From: Amphiura filiformis
Taxonomy: Eukaryota; Echinodermata; Ophiuroidea; Amphilepidida; Amphiuridae
Direction: 5' to 3'
Assembly (NCBI RefSeq): GCF_039555335.1
Contig: NC_092640.1
Coordinates: 39,042,295-39,106,294 of the forward strand
DNA length: 64,000 nt
In this document: one piece after another, positions 36,501-46,960 of the stretch
Numbering within the stretch: position 1 is the stretch's first letter
Layout of the letters: every line of letters begins with the position of its first letter
The notes under the pieces: model-generated
Databases searched by the model: none
Seen by the model: the letters and a program-made list of their open reading frames with translations, nothing else
What the model was told of the DNA's origin: nothing
Program-made: the position numbers and the translations under genes

Positions 36501-39500
36501 ACAAGAGAGATTCTGATGTACAAGATAGCCAGATTAACTCAGATGTTATTTGAAGGAAAAGAGAAAGAGAGAGAATTAAAGTTGATGACTGAAAGATTCG
36601 TGCCTAAATCCCTTCTCTGATGAAAACAATTAGATCTGTACTATATTCAGCAGTTGTAGCTTCCTCCAAATTTTGGTTATAAATATGCTACTGCACCCCA
36701 ATAGGTGCCAGTAATACTAGTGCCAGTATTAATATTTGCCCTTTCCATATTGTTGCTTATTTACATTTTACACTACTCCTGATTCCATAATAATACATGT
36801 CTATATTTTTTTTAAATAATATTTATTATTCCATTTTGTCAGATGAAAGTCCATGAAACATAGGGGTAAAGGGCCCAAAATGTGCATTTTGCCAGTGTTT
36901 TTTGTAGACATATCCTCAAGCCAATTATTAAAACAAAGAAAAGAGAATGTAATTAAGCACAGTATTTAAGCTTATTAGTTTTCAAATGATTTTGAATGCT
37001 AATCTAGATTTGTACCAAGTCTGTAAATTTAGTGACAGCGATTGTCAGAATGTAATTTAGCGCAATATTTCAGCTTATTAGTATACACATGATTTGGAAT
37101 GGTTATCTAGACTTGTGCCAAGTCTGTGAATTTAGTGACAGCGATCATCAGAAAACAAGTAAGAATTTAATTGAATATGAGATTTTTATCTTTTATTCCA
37201 AGCTAGGATAGTCTAAAGGCTTATGATTGATCTGACACTAGGAAGTTCATAAATTTTTGTCAAGATTTAGTTCAGATTCAGATATTTTCTTGACCATTTT
37301 TTTACTTTCCTGAACTATTTCTTCATAAATAGACTTTAAGAAAAGTCAAGAAATAGTCAAGAAAATGCCCGAATCTTGAATGAATCTGAACAAATGGATT
37401 TCCTAGTGTTTTAAGTTCTAAAAAAAATTAGTTCTGTATTATTCTGGAATCATCAGGAATAGCAGTCTACAATACAAGTTTTTAATAATATGTGTACACC
37501 AACACCATTAAATGTAAACCAGACTCACCAGTTAACTATAATTATCAAAAGCATACATGAAAACTGTTGAAATAGAAGGTCATGTTATCGGCATGTGCTT
37601 AGGCTGATACATAGGATATTTTGTGGTTTAAAGGGGGTTGCTGATTTGCAGTCGTCTTGACGAGAACACCGTGCCTGAACAATTTTGTCAATGGCGATCA
37701 CTCGTCACAGATGGATGGACGCAATCTGACTTGCAGGGCTTTGTGGACTATATTTTTGTGTGGCAGCTAGAAGCTCTGCTGTGAAGTCACCGAGACGTCG
37801 TTTATTTACAGGGAAGAAAATACTAGCTGGTTTGAAGCAATTTGTAGGTAGGTACATATGTAGGTAGGGTGGCTTGAAGAGTAAACACCTCGGATCACGT
37901 GTGGGGTGATCGCATGACGCTTGTGTGTGAAGATCACATGGTGATCACATGTTGGACACATGGAGCTTTTAGTGCTGAGCACATGCCGAGCAAGTGACGA
38001 CTAGTTGTAAGCTACGTGGGTGAGGGAGACCTGACTTGACGAACTAGCCGTAAGCAAAGTGCCTGAAAAGTGTCAATAACAATATTGCAATGATTTCATA
38101 CTTGTAAAGAATAAAAAACAAAAGTAACGCTTTTTAAATGCTACCTACTTTATGATATCTGCAGTAAGAGGATAGTACCGCAGAACCTTACCTTCTCAGC
38201 TTTGGATTATTGGTACATGTACCCAGAAAAATATTTACACATTATATAAAGTGGCAAGAACTAATTGAACAATTTTCTCATGCAAATATATACCTTTGAT
38301 TGAAGCAGAAATGTATGAAAAGTAGATATTGATAGTTTTAATTAGAAGTTGAACATAGCTTTGGAATCAGAACTTGTACAAAGTAGACAAATAATTGTCT
38401 TATCAATTTTACAGTATTTTAGGTCATAAGAAATACTTTTCAAGAATTTTCAAGAATAGAGATTACTTTTGATAAAAGAGGAACTTCATAGTGCAGCAAA
38501 ATGATGTGCAAGAGAAAAAATCTGAAGTGCATGATGCTTTTAAACTTCTGGAGCAAGAATATCATTTCAGATTAAAATTCATACGTGCCGAGGTCTACAT
38601 TTATTTAAGTTTGATATCCCAGAATCAAATGCTCATGGCTTCCACACCAAACACTTTCCGGTCATAATATGACTTCAGTAATCTTGCATAGATGTTTTTT
38701 CAAAAGATACATATATTTGCCACATAATCTCATAAGGTTATTATGAGCAAAGTACAAGCTTTTAGCAAAATGTTTGGTACCCATCAGTTTTGATATTAAA
38801 GGCCCGCCACTTCGCAAAATAACATTGCACCCTCTCAAAAATGAGCACAAATTTCAGACTCTTAGTGACATAGATAGATCTACAAATGAGATGGATCTAA
38901 TGTTACATTTTGATGTGGAAGTCTTGTCCATAATCACTAGGAAGTAGAACTGTACTGATTCTTTCATGCCATAGCTTTCGATCACTTTGCAATGTCACAG
39001 AATGAGGTAAAGTTGACCAGAAAAGTTGCATAATGCTCTCACACTATCAAACGTAAAACATATGTGTAGCACTTATTTCTCTCAAATAGATTTATAAAAG
39101 ATTTGTTCCATTTTAAAAGTATCTCTACCCCACCCCTCTTAAAGAAAAAGAATTGCTTGACATATCAGAAGGCAGAAGGAAGTACCTACCCTCCTCTTCC
39201 TTTGTAGCTTGACCTCGAGCTCGAGCTCCTTTTGCTGTAGCAATCTCTGGCAAAGTGACCCTTCTCTCCACATTCATAGCATTTCTCATCCCTTATGTCT
39301 CTCCTTGGAGGGGGCCCGCGACCAAAGCGGCCGCCGCCACCTCGTCGAGATTGACCGCTTGACAACTCCACCCTTACTCTTCTTCCACAGATTTCACTAC
39401 ATGGGTATAAGAAAACAGAGAACAAATTCACTGTGAAAGAACCACAGAAAAAAATGATGCCGTCAGCCAATGGACATTGCTAGCAACATGTGGAAAATAT

Positions 39501-40341
39501 CTCTGCATCAAATTGGATGATTAATATTTGTGTCAGACCGTCAATGCAATTAGTTCCCAATGTACTGTAAAACATGTATACCTGCATGCTCTAAAAATGA
39601 CACTTGTAACATAACATGATTATGCCGGATGTACTTGTCCAATTCCTGAAAATTGCAGAGCGCTTACACATGCTAAATAAAATCAGGGTTGATTGATTTG
39701 CTTTTAACAAAATTGTTTGTGAAGATTTCATGATTACGTGTCAATGCAATGGCGGCGACGTAAAAATGGCAATATCGCACCAGACCCTCCCTGAGAGGAA
39801 TTTTTTAGTCTAGATCTCCAATTGACAAGGAGTTAGTGCAAGAAGTACCTCATCTGCAATAGCTGCCAGGTGTCATATTGTACAATAATAGAATACAGAA
39901 ATGAGTCAAATGTCTATACGGCAGCTATTGCAGATAGGGCCTTTTTGCACCGACCCTTGAACAAGTTACAAGTCAACTGCTCAGTGCCAGAAGTGGGCAA
40001 GTGCAATAGCTGACATGTGTAGCTGCCATGTGTAGTACAGTGTGTAAATTGCCACATGTTCACAGGGCAGCTATTGCACTTACCCACTTCTGGCACTGAC
40101 TGAGCAGTCAAAGTTTGCATCAAACTTACGTTCCATCTAAATCTCTCACTGCATCTTTTGCATCTCTATCATCTTCAAACTCCACAAACGCAAAGCCCGG
40201 TGGATTCCTAGCCACCCAGACATTTTTCAGTTGGCCGTGTTTACAGAATGAATCCTCCAATTCTTGTCTGCTTGCACCTGATGGTAGATCGCCTACGTAT
40301 ACTTTGCCTCCCAGATTACTTCTGCTGTTTCTGTATGACAT
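33541..40341 (-). CDS. SRSF7-like: SR-family splicing factor, SRSF7/9G8-like (gene B), complete CDS
   Basis: Four coding exons on the minus strand, 40130-40341, 39190-39396, 34811-34888 and 33541-33574, sum to 531 nt (176 residues plus TAG). Domain order is RRM ([16 protein letters not shown]), linker, CCHC knuckle ([14 protein letters not shown]), RS domain ([20 protein letters not shown]) and a short tail ending [11 protein letters not shown]. The ending resembles vertebrate SRSF7, which ends SPSGSPRRSASPERMD, although this protein is shorter than human SRSF7 (238 aa). All introns are GT-AG and phase 2. An upstream methionine at 40383 in the same frame is probably intronic, because a 3' splice site (TATTATTGCAG) lies 14 nt before the chosen ATG, which also implies an upstream 5'UTR exon. 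The role is nuclear pre-mRNA splicing and export, known from the family. Confidence 0.92.
33575..34810. other. SRSF gene B last intron
   Basis: Contains a short direct duplication TCTGGCCCTGTGCAGCAAGT / CCGGCCCTGTGCAGCAAG at about 34225-34285 and an inverted pair of about 30 bp, GACACGATCTGGTCCATGGG (34534) and CCCATGGACCAGATCGTGTC (34761), with CAAAGG/CCTTTGG extensions, marking a foldback of about 250 bp. No extra exon. Confidence 0.5.
34811..34888 (-). CDS. SRSF gene B coding exon 3: RS domain
   Basis: 78 nt between an AACAG acceptor and a GTATGT donor. In frame it reads [21 protein letters not shown] then KSRSR. The plus-strand reading of this stretch has no family resemblance. Confidence 0.9.
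35795..35924. mobile_element. AATCCATACACCCCCT-family MITE, copy 3
   Basis: CAATGGTCAATTACAGTTGA and TTCTGGAATAGCCCCATGG ends, with the centre expanded into a poly-G run (about 35886-35903). Lies in the gene B intron. Confidence 0.6.
36945..37150. repeat. 103-bp tandem duplication in gene B intron
   Basis: GAATGTAATT at 36945 and 37048 starts two diverged copies, both ending CAAGTCTGT(A/G)AATTTAGTGACAGCGAT. Confidence 0.75.
37233..37408. mobile_element. Small foldback (CACTAGGAA ends) in gene B intron
   Basis: CACTAGGAAGTTCAT and ATTTCCTAGTG ends with long inner arms (CAGATTCAGATATTTTCTTG and its near complement). Confidence 0.6.
37640..38062 (-). promoter_or_regulatory. Candidate poison exon and conserved intronic element of SRSF gene B
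   Basis: Lies in the intron between the knuckle and RS exons. On the transcript a pyrimidine-rich acceptor (GACACTTTTCAG) ends at 38063. Read in the phase left by exon 2, the following sequence meets TAG at 38046-38044, six codons in. Downstream, at 37951-37931, is a CACATG-rich segment that matches 19 of 21 bases in the equivalent intron of gene A. SRSF3/SRSF7 genes of animals commonly carry such stop-containing cassette exons for autoregulation by nonsense-mediated decay. The 3' limit (donor) is not settled, and inclusion is an inference. Confidence 0.45.
39190..39396 (-). CDS. SRSF gene B coding exon 2: linker and zinc knuckle
   Basis: 207 nt. The acceptor CCCATGTAG precedes 39396. It encodes [20 protein letters not shown], a Gly/Arg-rich linker, the knuckle and a Ser/Arg tail ending KGRG. 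The donor GTAGGT at 39189 must be used, because reading on gives an in-frame TAG within two codons. Confidence 0.92.
39976..40108. repeat. Hairpin 21 nt downstream of the gene B RRM-exon donor
   Basis: Arms 39976-40012 and 40068-40108 pair almost perfectly over about 37 bp, with a 4-nt extra GACT in the right arm and a 55-nt loop. A second smaller inverted pair (TGCAATAGCTGCC and GGCAGCTATTGCA) sits at about 39855-39934. Confidence 0.8.
40130..40341 (-). CDS. SRSF gene B coding exon 1: RRM
   Basis: 212 nt, from [20 protein letters not shown] to DLDG plus 2 nt. The donor GTAAGT starts at 40129. The ATG at 40341 is 14 nt inside the exon, which begins after a TTGCAG acceptor at about 40356. Confidence 0.93.
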
Positions 40342-40399
40342 GATGCTATCAGCTCCTGCAATAATAGTCTTCAAAATTGGCAAGATGAAGACAATGTTT

Positions 40400-41560
40400 T
40401 TTAATGAGAAAATGCATGTAACATTTTAAACATTTATTGATTTAACATACTGTCTAGTTGTGTGTGTGTGGGGGGTGGTTCTTTGCAGGGAGTAAAGTCA
40501 TCGGAGTGCTTAGGCGACGAAAAGAAAACCCTGTTCTAGTTTACTCAAGAACTCTAGAGCTCTTCAAAGCTTCGATGCTAGAGTGCTTTGCTATGGTTTT
40601 TCGGTCGGACAGCGGTGCAATTTTTTACACCGGAGGTTATTATTCTGTTAATGTTGAAATTTGGATGAAAGTTATTTCGATGAGTCAACCGTATCTTTTG
40701 TTTTTGAGCAAGATTTGCATACCGTATTTGGTCAAATAGTCACCCCCTCAAATAAACTCCCCCCACTACTTTTTTCAACCAAGATATTTCAAAAATGCCG
40801 ATATTTCCATGCTATCTTGTGTAGTAAGTTGCCCACATGACGATAATAACGTCACTTTTTGGCGAAAATCTCGATTGGAAACCCGGAAGTGAACCAGAAG
40901 TCAGTTTTTCTAGTTCATAGTTCGTCATTTTAGTGTGAGTTTAAAGTTTACCTAATGATTTGATAGGGAATTATGATTTTTATCGTTCTAAAATTGACCT
41001 TGAATAAATGCCCCCCCCCCTTGGGAAAATGTAACGCCCCAGGGGCGTTTATTTGACGAAATACGGTATTTGCCTATTTTGGGCTGTCTAAAATTTTGCT
41101 GATGTGTAATTTTAGCAACATTTTTGATGCAATCGCCTGCAGTGATCGGCTGTGTTTACTCCCTTTCCTTTCCTTTCTTATACTTCCTACATGTATAGCA
41201 GCTCATTTGAGCTAAACTGGAAGTCCTCTGGACCTTAAAGGAAGTGATTCTAAAAAATACAGATATCAGAACCGGGGATGGTCCCCCTTCTCTTTTCGAA
41301 TACCGGGTAGCTCCGACACTTAACATGCACAGTATTTTACTCTTCCTGTACACGGGACTACCAGCTTTACGTGACTTTCCGAACCACGAGACACCGTTCA
41401 TACGCTACGTATCTGCATGTGCTACGTAGTATATGGGGGCGAGAAGGAATTCTACAATTATATTTATATTCTATGTACTGCTTCGAAGCAGAGCCTGCTT
41501 CAAACTTTCAGAGAAAATATCTCTGATACACTAACCTCACAGTAACTGAACATAATTGCA
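40400..41560. other. Upstream flank of SRSF gene B
   Basis: The first (non-coding) exon and promoter of gene B should lie here or further upstream; no specific TATA or initiator element could be assigned. No coding exon recognised. Confidence 0.35.
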
Positions 41561-41613
41561 TGATTCCCGAACTTCTAGGAACATTTTGGGATAGGTTAAT
41601 GAATTCTCACCAA

Positions 41614-41705
41614 AGGCAAGCCCAAGGCTCGAACCCACACAGATTGTATTATCACGGCCGACAGCTCAGCGCCTTAGACCGCTCAGCAATCTCGCCCTCG
41701 CTTCT
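41614..41705 (-). repeat. tRNA-like (Leu/Ser-type) sequence, probably SINE head or tRNA pseudogene
   Basis: On the minus strand GGCGAGATTGCTGAGCGGTC then TAAGGCGC resembles the A box and D arm of class II tRNAs, and GGGTTCGAGCC resembles a B box about 50 nt later. GGCGAG and CTTGCC could pair as an acceptor stem, but the T stem is poor. Confidence 0.4.
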
Positions 41706-41719
41706 GAGTTCCATTGCTT

Positions 41720-43251
41720 TACACGGTGTCATGCTTCAGCGAATTCGACTAGATTTTGAATGCAATGGTAACTACATTCTTTCAGATACTAGAAATTCAT
41801 ATCTGGTGTACACACCTTAAGTTATTAGGGGTCAAAATTTGCCGATTTTAAGCGCCATTTGTGGCTGAACCACTTTAGGTGGGCCTAAAATTCTGTAGGG
41901 GCTCTAGAAATTTCTCTTTTTTTAATTGCTCATATACATTGGCACATGTACATGGTTAATCCATTCTGAACATAATTAGGACTTAAAAGTGCACTGTGAC
42001 TAAATATCATGGGTCCTTCAAAATCAAAGATAATTTGATTGAACAGTACGAAGTGCTGATTTTGACTCCACCCCCCCCCTGAAATCCCAACAAAATTCAG
42101 AGATCTATCTTTTTTGGTATTAGGCATTTCAGACACAGCCAGTGAGTGACTACATTCAAAAAGAGGGTCACAACTGAATCAATTAAGAAGAAAATGCCCC
42201 TCAAAGAGAGCACTTTGTCATTTGGACCCCTTAAATTCTTGTGACCTCACCTAGGGGTCCATAAAAGGTACCCCTGAGCCAAAGGAGAGCAAAATCCAAG
42301 AGGGTGGGTGTACACGCAGTCTGTTTTGACATGGACTGGCTCTACAGAGAGCTAAAAATCGAAAAATCAGCCCTTTCTTTTTGTCCAATAAATAGATCAA
42401 ACAGATTATATTTTATTAAGTAAAAATAAAAATTATTATGTTTCTCGTCTGGGTTTTTGAAAATTAAGAGGATGAGGGGCTTTTTATTTTCTATTTTTTA
42501 TTGGAAAATGACGTTAAATACCTGTATTTAGCACCATAGTTTGGGTATTCGACATACGGTACATTGATTGATATCTGAGTCTCCTGAGAAAAAGGAGGAG
42601 GCGCGGCCCTTTTTATTCTATTGTTTTGAGAGGTAGGCCCCTCTAGTGATCACAAAACTCTTCTGAAATGATGTATTAGGCCAAATAAAAAAATAATCAT
42701 GTTTCACGTCCCCTCCCGCTTCCTTTTTTGAGGTTTTCTCAAATAAATTTTTATTTTTTGAAATTCAGTAATAACTTTTCAAAAAATATGTCTAGGAAGT
42801 TGGGATGCTTTCTATAGCCTTGTTAAGATACAAGAAACATTTTAGGAAGGTTTTGTGATCATTAGAGGGGGTGTAACTCTCAGAACAACAAATAAAAAAG
42901 GGCCTCCACCTTTTTCCAGGCATTATTGTATATGTACAGATTGTACGCTAAAACAGCTCTAAGTATGGGTATCTTACTATAAATAGGGAAATGTTGTATG
43001 TATCTATGTATGTATGTATGTATCGCTATAAAGGCTCCGTCAGTTTCGATCCAAATGTCGCCAAATTCATACCCGGGGTCGTGCGCCATGAATTGGGGGC
43101 CAAATGCGTTACATACTAAAAAATTGAACAATTTACATGTTTTTGTACTTAAACTGATCTAATTCACAAACTGTTCATCAAAACCCTATAAAATTATATA
43201 TCACTGTAAAGCTTAGAGTATCAGGAATGCACACGTACAAACAATTGGTCA
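41720..43251. other. Non-coding flank left of the LTR element
   Basis: Includes an (ATGT)n microsatellite at about 43000-43024. No gene recognised. Confidence 0.4.
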
Positions 43252-43255
43252 ATAT

Positions 43256-44904
43256 TGTAACGGGACCGAGCTTGCCCCTATACTTATGTAAACGACTGGT
43301 GGAGAAGACTAGCCTTCTAAACATACAATTGGTAGCGTAGTATCAAAGACTAGAATTCTCCCCAAGACATGTTAAATCAGTGATGCATGAAAGGAGTAAG
43401 CTAACAGGTAAAAATGAGACTTGACAATTCTGTTTTATATTTGCTTCTTTTGTTATATCTTGTATTGTTATTTTGCTTTCATATTTGTCTTATCATAATA
43501 TCACAATTCATAAATACAAGTATAACACTGGTAAATACACAATCTCTGTTGATGATCATGACGATATTTCCTTATTTCTCTGTTTTAAATCCAAATAAAT
43601 TACCAATAAATGCTGCCGAACAGTACATACTATCTGCTTGAATAATCGAGAAGCATAAAAATACAATTTAATCAACAGAATCTCCCATCACATTGACATA
43701 GTCATAGGCTAGGCCAAGGCCTAGTAGGCCGACTACAGAGTATAGTATCCATGTCTGTACACCTATACGAACTTGCCATGCAACAATGAATGCACACAAA
43801 ATACAGTGCATAACTTTCCATTGGACTTGTGCATGTGTGCGGCAAGTCACTTGCACAATAGGCATAGGCGCTAGGCCAAAACACCGGAGTGCATAACCAC
43901 CGGGTGTTGCCAGTGCCACTATTGTGGTAGCTAAGCTGCCCCTAGCTCAATCTGAGCTCCAGAGTAGGCGATTTGCTTTGGTTGGCAGTGCTTACCTTCA
44001 AACTGAGTGAAGGTTTGGGTGGACTTTGTCCACCAAGCAATCTCAGTTAATTTATGTCGTGCACGGCCTTTATATACTTTCCTGAACGCGTTCATGGAAC
44101 CTTTTAGCGGCTGCGTTCAAAGCGTAAGCTCCGTTACTATGGATATCGCGCAGTCACTCCGCGTCCAGGCGCTCACTTTCGAAAAGATTTTGAGCATGAC
44201 GAAATTTAATAACTAGAACTGCTAGTGTTTTTAAATCAGGAATCAAACTGATGACCCCTTTTGACCATGTAAAACGTGAAAATACTCAAAAATATCTTAA
44301 AATTCTACATCCTTAAACAATTACATCTTAAATAATCCACAGTTTGATCAACAAAAGTCGTTTTTAAGGAAATTTACAATTTTAGGAAAAACTTGTTTAC
44401 GTTCAGACGATTGCTGGCGGGAATTTCAAAATGACAAATCTAAAATTCTTTGAAACAACACATGAAAAAACCTGAATTTTGTCCTCAATATTTACTCGTG
44501 AGACGGTATGTAATACCTTATTTTGTTCCTGACAAAATTATTTACACAATATTATAAGATCTCTGTACAATACTAACGGAAGTAGTAAAATTTGAAGCCA
44601 ATTGCGCACGTACGACATGACAAATTTTCTCTGCCGTATTTTCAACACTCGACATAAACTGACGATCGGCAGGTAAACAAATCCAAATATTTACAAAAAT
44701 ATACCTTGTGCAGAGCCATGCAATCATTTTTAAATGCATAATAACAATCAAAAACTACCACGAACACGTGAGCATCGTGACTTTTCTCTAAATATGAATT
44801 TGACAAGAGCTAAATTTTCAGTATTTCTGCAATGGACAAACACACAGGAGGTAAGCTTAAAAACAGGCCAAAAATCTGAAATCGCATTTTGGCTCTCCGT
44901 TTCA
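43256..44904 (-). repeat. 3' LTR
   Basis: 1649 bp; on the minus strand starts TGAAACGGAGAGCC and ends CCCGTTACA. Nearly identical to the 5' LTR. Short duplicated reading frames inside both LTRs are not genes. Confidence 0.93.
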
Positions 44905-44917
44905 CTACCCCCTCTTC
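44905..44917 (-). other. Polypurine tract
   Basis: GAAGAGGGGGTAG on the minus strand directly abuts the TG of the 3' LTR, the expected plus-strand priming site. Confidence 0.75.
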
Positions 44918-45739
44918 GAGACTATTTCGTCCCGAAATGTAACGTGTATAATTATTTAACTTAATTACGGTACAATAATAATTTTAAAAAAAGTCAGAGC
45001 ATTTTCTTGACAAAACTTTAGCAGTAACATAGGTAAATTCACTCAACCATTGTTTGGTGACAGGCTGACAATAACATTGTCGTGCCCTCGTGACCTCAAA
45101 AAGTTTTTCAAAATTAATTGGCTATTTGGCCGATTTACAACTGTACATTATAAAAGCAACTATTTCACATGCAAATTATATTATTATGTTTACAAGTTTT
45201 ATACAAATCTTTCACAATATCTCTAGCATATTAATCATTTAAGCATCTGGTTTTAATGCATAGTCTTCTTCACCAATAAAATATTACAAGAACCATTTAT
45301 TTCACCTTGGTGCATATTTCCATCAATTTCATTTTCAAATGAACAATACCAGTTTTAATCTTGACTTTCGAGCTAATGAACAGAAGTCTGTCTCTGCATC
45401 AAGTTACACAAAACATCAGTTTAACATTTTACATTTTTGCCATCAATTAATGATCAATATTTAAGTTCAGATATTATAAAAGTTCTATATTCCTCAGCGT
45501 CCTTTCTTCTGATGGACCTTGTCTTCAGTTCGATATCTTCAACATCTGAGAATCTACATTATCATACCTCTTTCGCAACTCTCATGAGAAACTGCCAGAT
45601 TGGTTCACCGTCGATCATGAGAGGAAATGTTGACTGCGCCGCCCTTACATCAATTATGCAAGGTGTAAAGAACCATACATCATCCAATAAAACATTTGAC
45701 CTGGTAAAGAATAACCATTGACTAGTCAAATATCCCTTT

Positions 45740-46090
45740 TACCATTCACTCTTGCCCCTGAGTTCTAAAAAGTCCTTGAAGACTTTCTCAGTTGGTAATC
45801 CACCCAAGAGCGAAACTTGATGTTCTGTTACCAATGCGCCTACATAGCCTGACATTGCTCTGAAAACATCATGACTGCAATCAGTGAGTCACCGTCGCAC
45901 CAACCAGAGTTCCAAAATCATAAGATCTGCATAACCGGCCCGTGGCGATGCCTCAACAGTATCAGTAAGAGAACACATGATGAGATCTAGTTGATTTTCA
46001 TTCGTTAATCTTCTTAAGAGCACATGCCGTATACGACGAAACTTACTATCTTCAGTAGATAGCACGTACAGATCTAATGGCTATTCAATG
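45740..46090 (-). pseudogene. Coding-like segments downstream of gag, unidentified
   Basis: On the element's coding strand two open segments sit in different frames. One covers about 46080-45900 (includes LSTEDSKFRRIRHVLLRRLT and SPRAGYADLMILEL). The other covers about 45890-45740 (SHDVFRAMSGYVGALVTEHQ ... FKDFLELRGKSEW, stop). Neither shows pol motifs. Possibly a remnant of a captured host sequence; not recognised. Confidence 0.3.
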
Positions 46091-46960
46091 AAGCAACCAT
46101 TATTGTAGGCTTAAAGTCGATTTCTGTAATTTAACTGTAGCTATCTCCGTCTCCATTTTGTTTTTCTTCATCTGTCTTCGTAATCTGCAATATCTGACAT
46201 TCAATTCAGAATTAAGGCATGAAATCTCATGTCACAACATGAGTGCCCGACAGTCAACACTGTCCATTTTTTTTCATGGTGATGTCCCCATGCATATCCA
46301 TCATTCCAAATGATTGTAAGAATAGTTGTGTCGAAATAAAGTGAGGTGTCTTTCACTTTATCTAAATTAAGAAATCCAGATTATTGCTCTTTTAAAAAGA
46401 ACAAGAATTTCACAGAGACAAAACTTGGTCAAAAGATTGGCATGACAATACCGCTGCAGTCAGTAAAGTCATATCAAACTTCTAATCACGTTTTGGCTGA
46501 AATAAAATTTCATTCATAAAGTTCTTTTTATTGGAGGCTATCCCTCCCAAAGTTGAGTTATTATAATTACATAATAACAATAATGAAAACAATTTTTATA
46601 TACAGGGTCTACATGTCGAGTAGACAATCCGCTATAAAACACGTTTATATGATGATGATGTCGGCAAGGCCTATACCTGACTTCAACTTCATAAAACAGT
46701 AATTTCATATTTTAGCGGCAAGGAGTTAATGAGTTATCAGTATGCAGTGCAAGACGTCGGTGAGCCCTTTTCCGGACTTCATACACCACAAGGATCAATG
46801 ACTATTTTATACGGCAAGGGGCTTTTCCGCATCTCATTATCCCATAAACACGATAACTTCCGTCTCCTTGAATCTTCCTCGTAAAGCTATTTACAAATTA
46901 TATACCATCAGACATCATTGCATGTCTGCATGATCATGATAACTGGTCACTCTTCCAGAC

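Noticed and set aside
40342..40383. Upstream methionine at 40383 as start of SRSF gene B
   Set aside because: A TTGCAG acceptor lies between it and the family-consistent ATG at 40341, so the segment is most likely intron.
43414..43919. Short frames repeated at 48417-48937 as duplicated genes
   Set aside because: They sit inside the two LTRs and are duplicated only because LTRs are.
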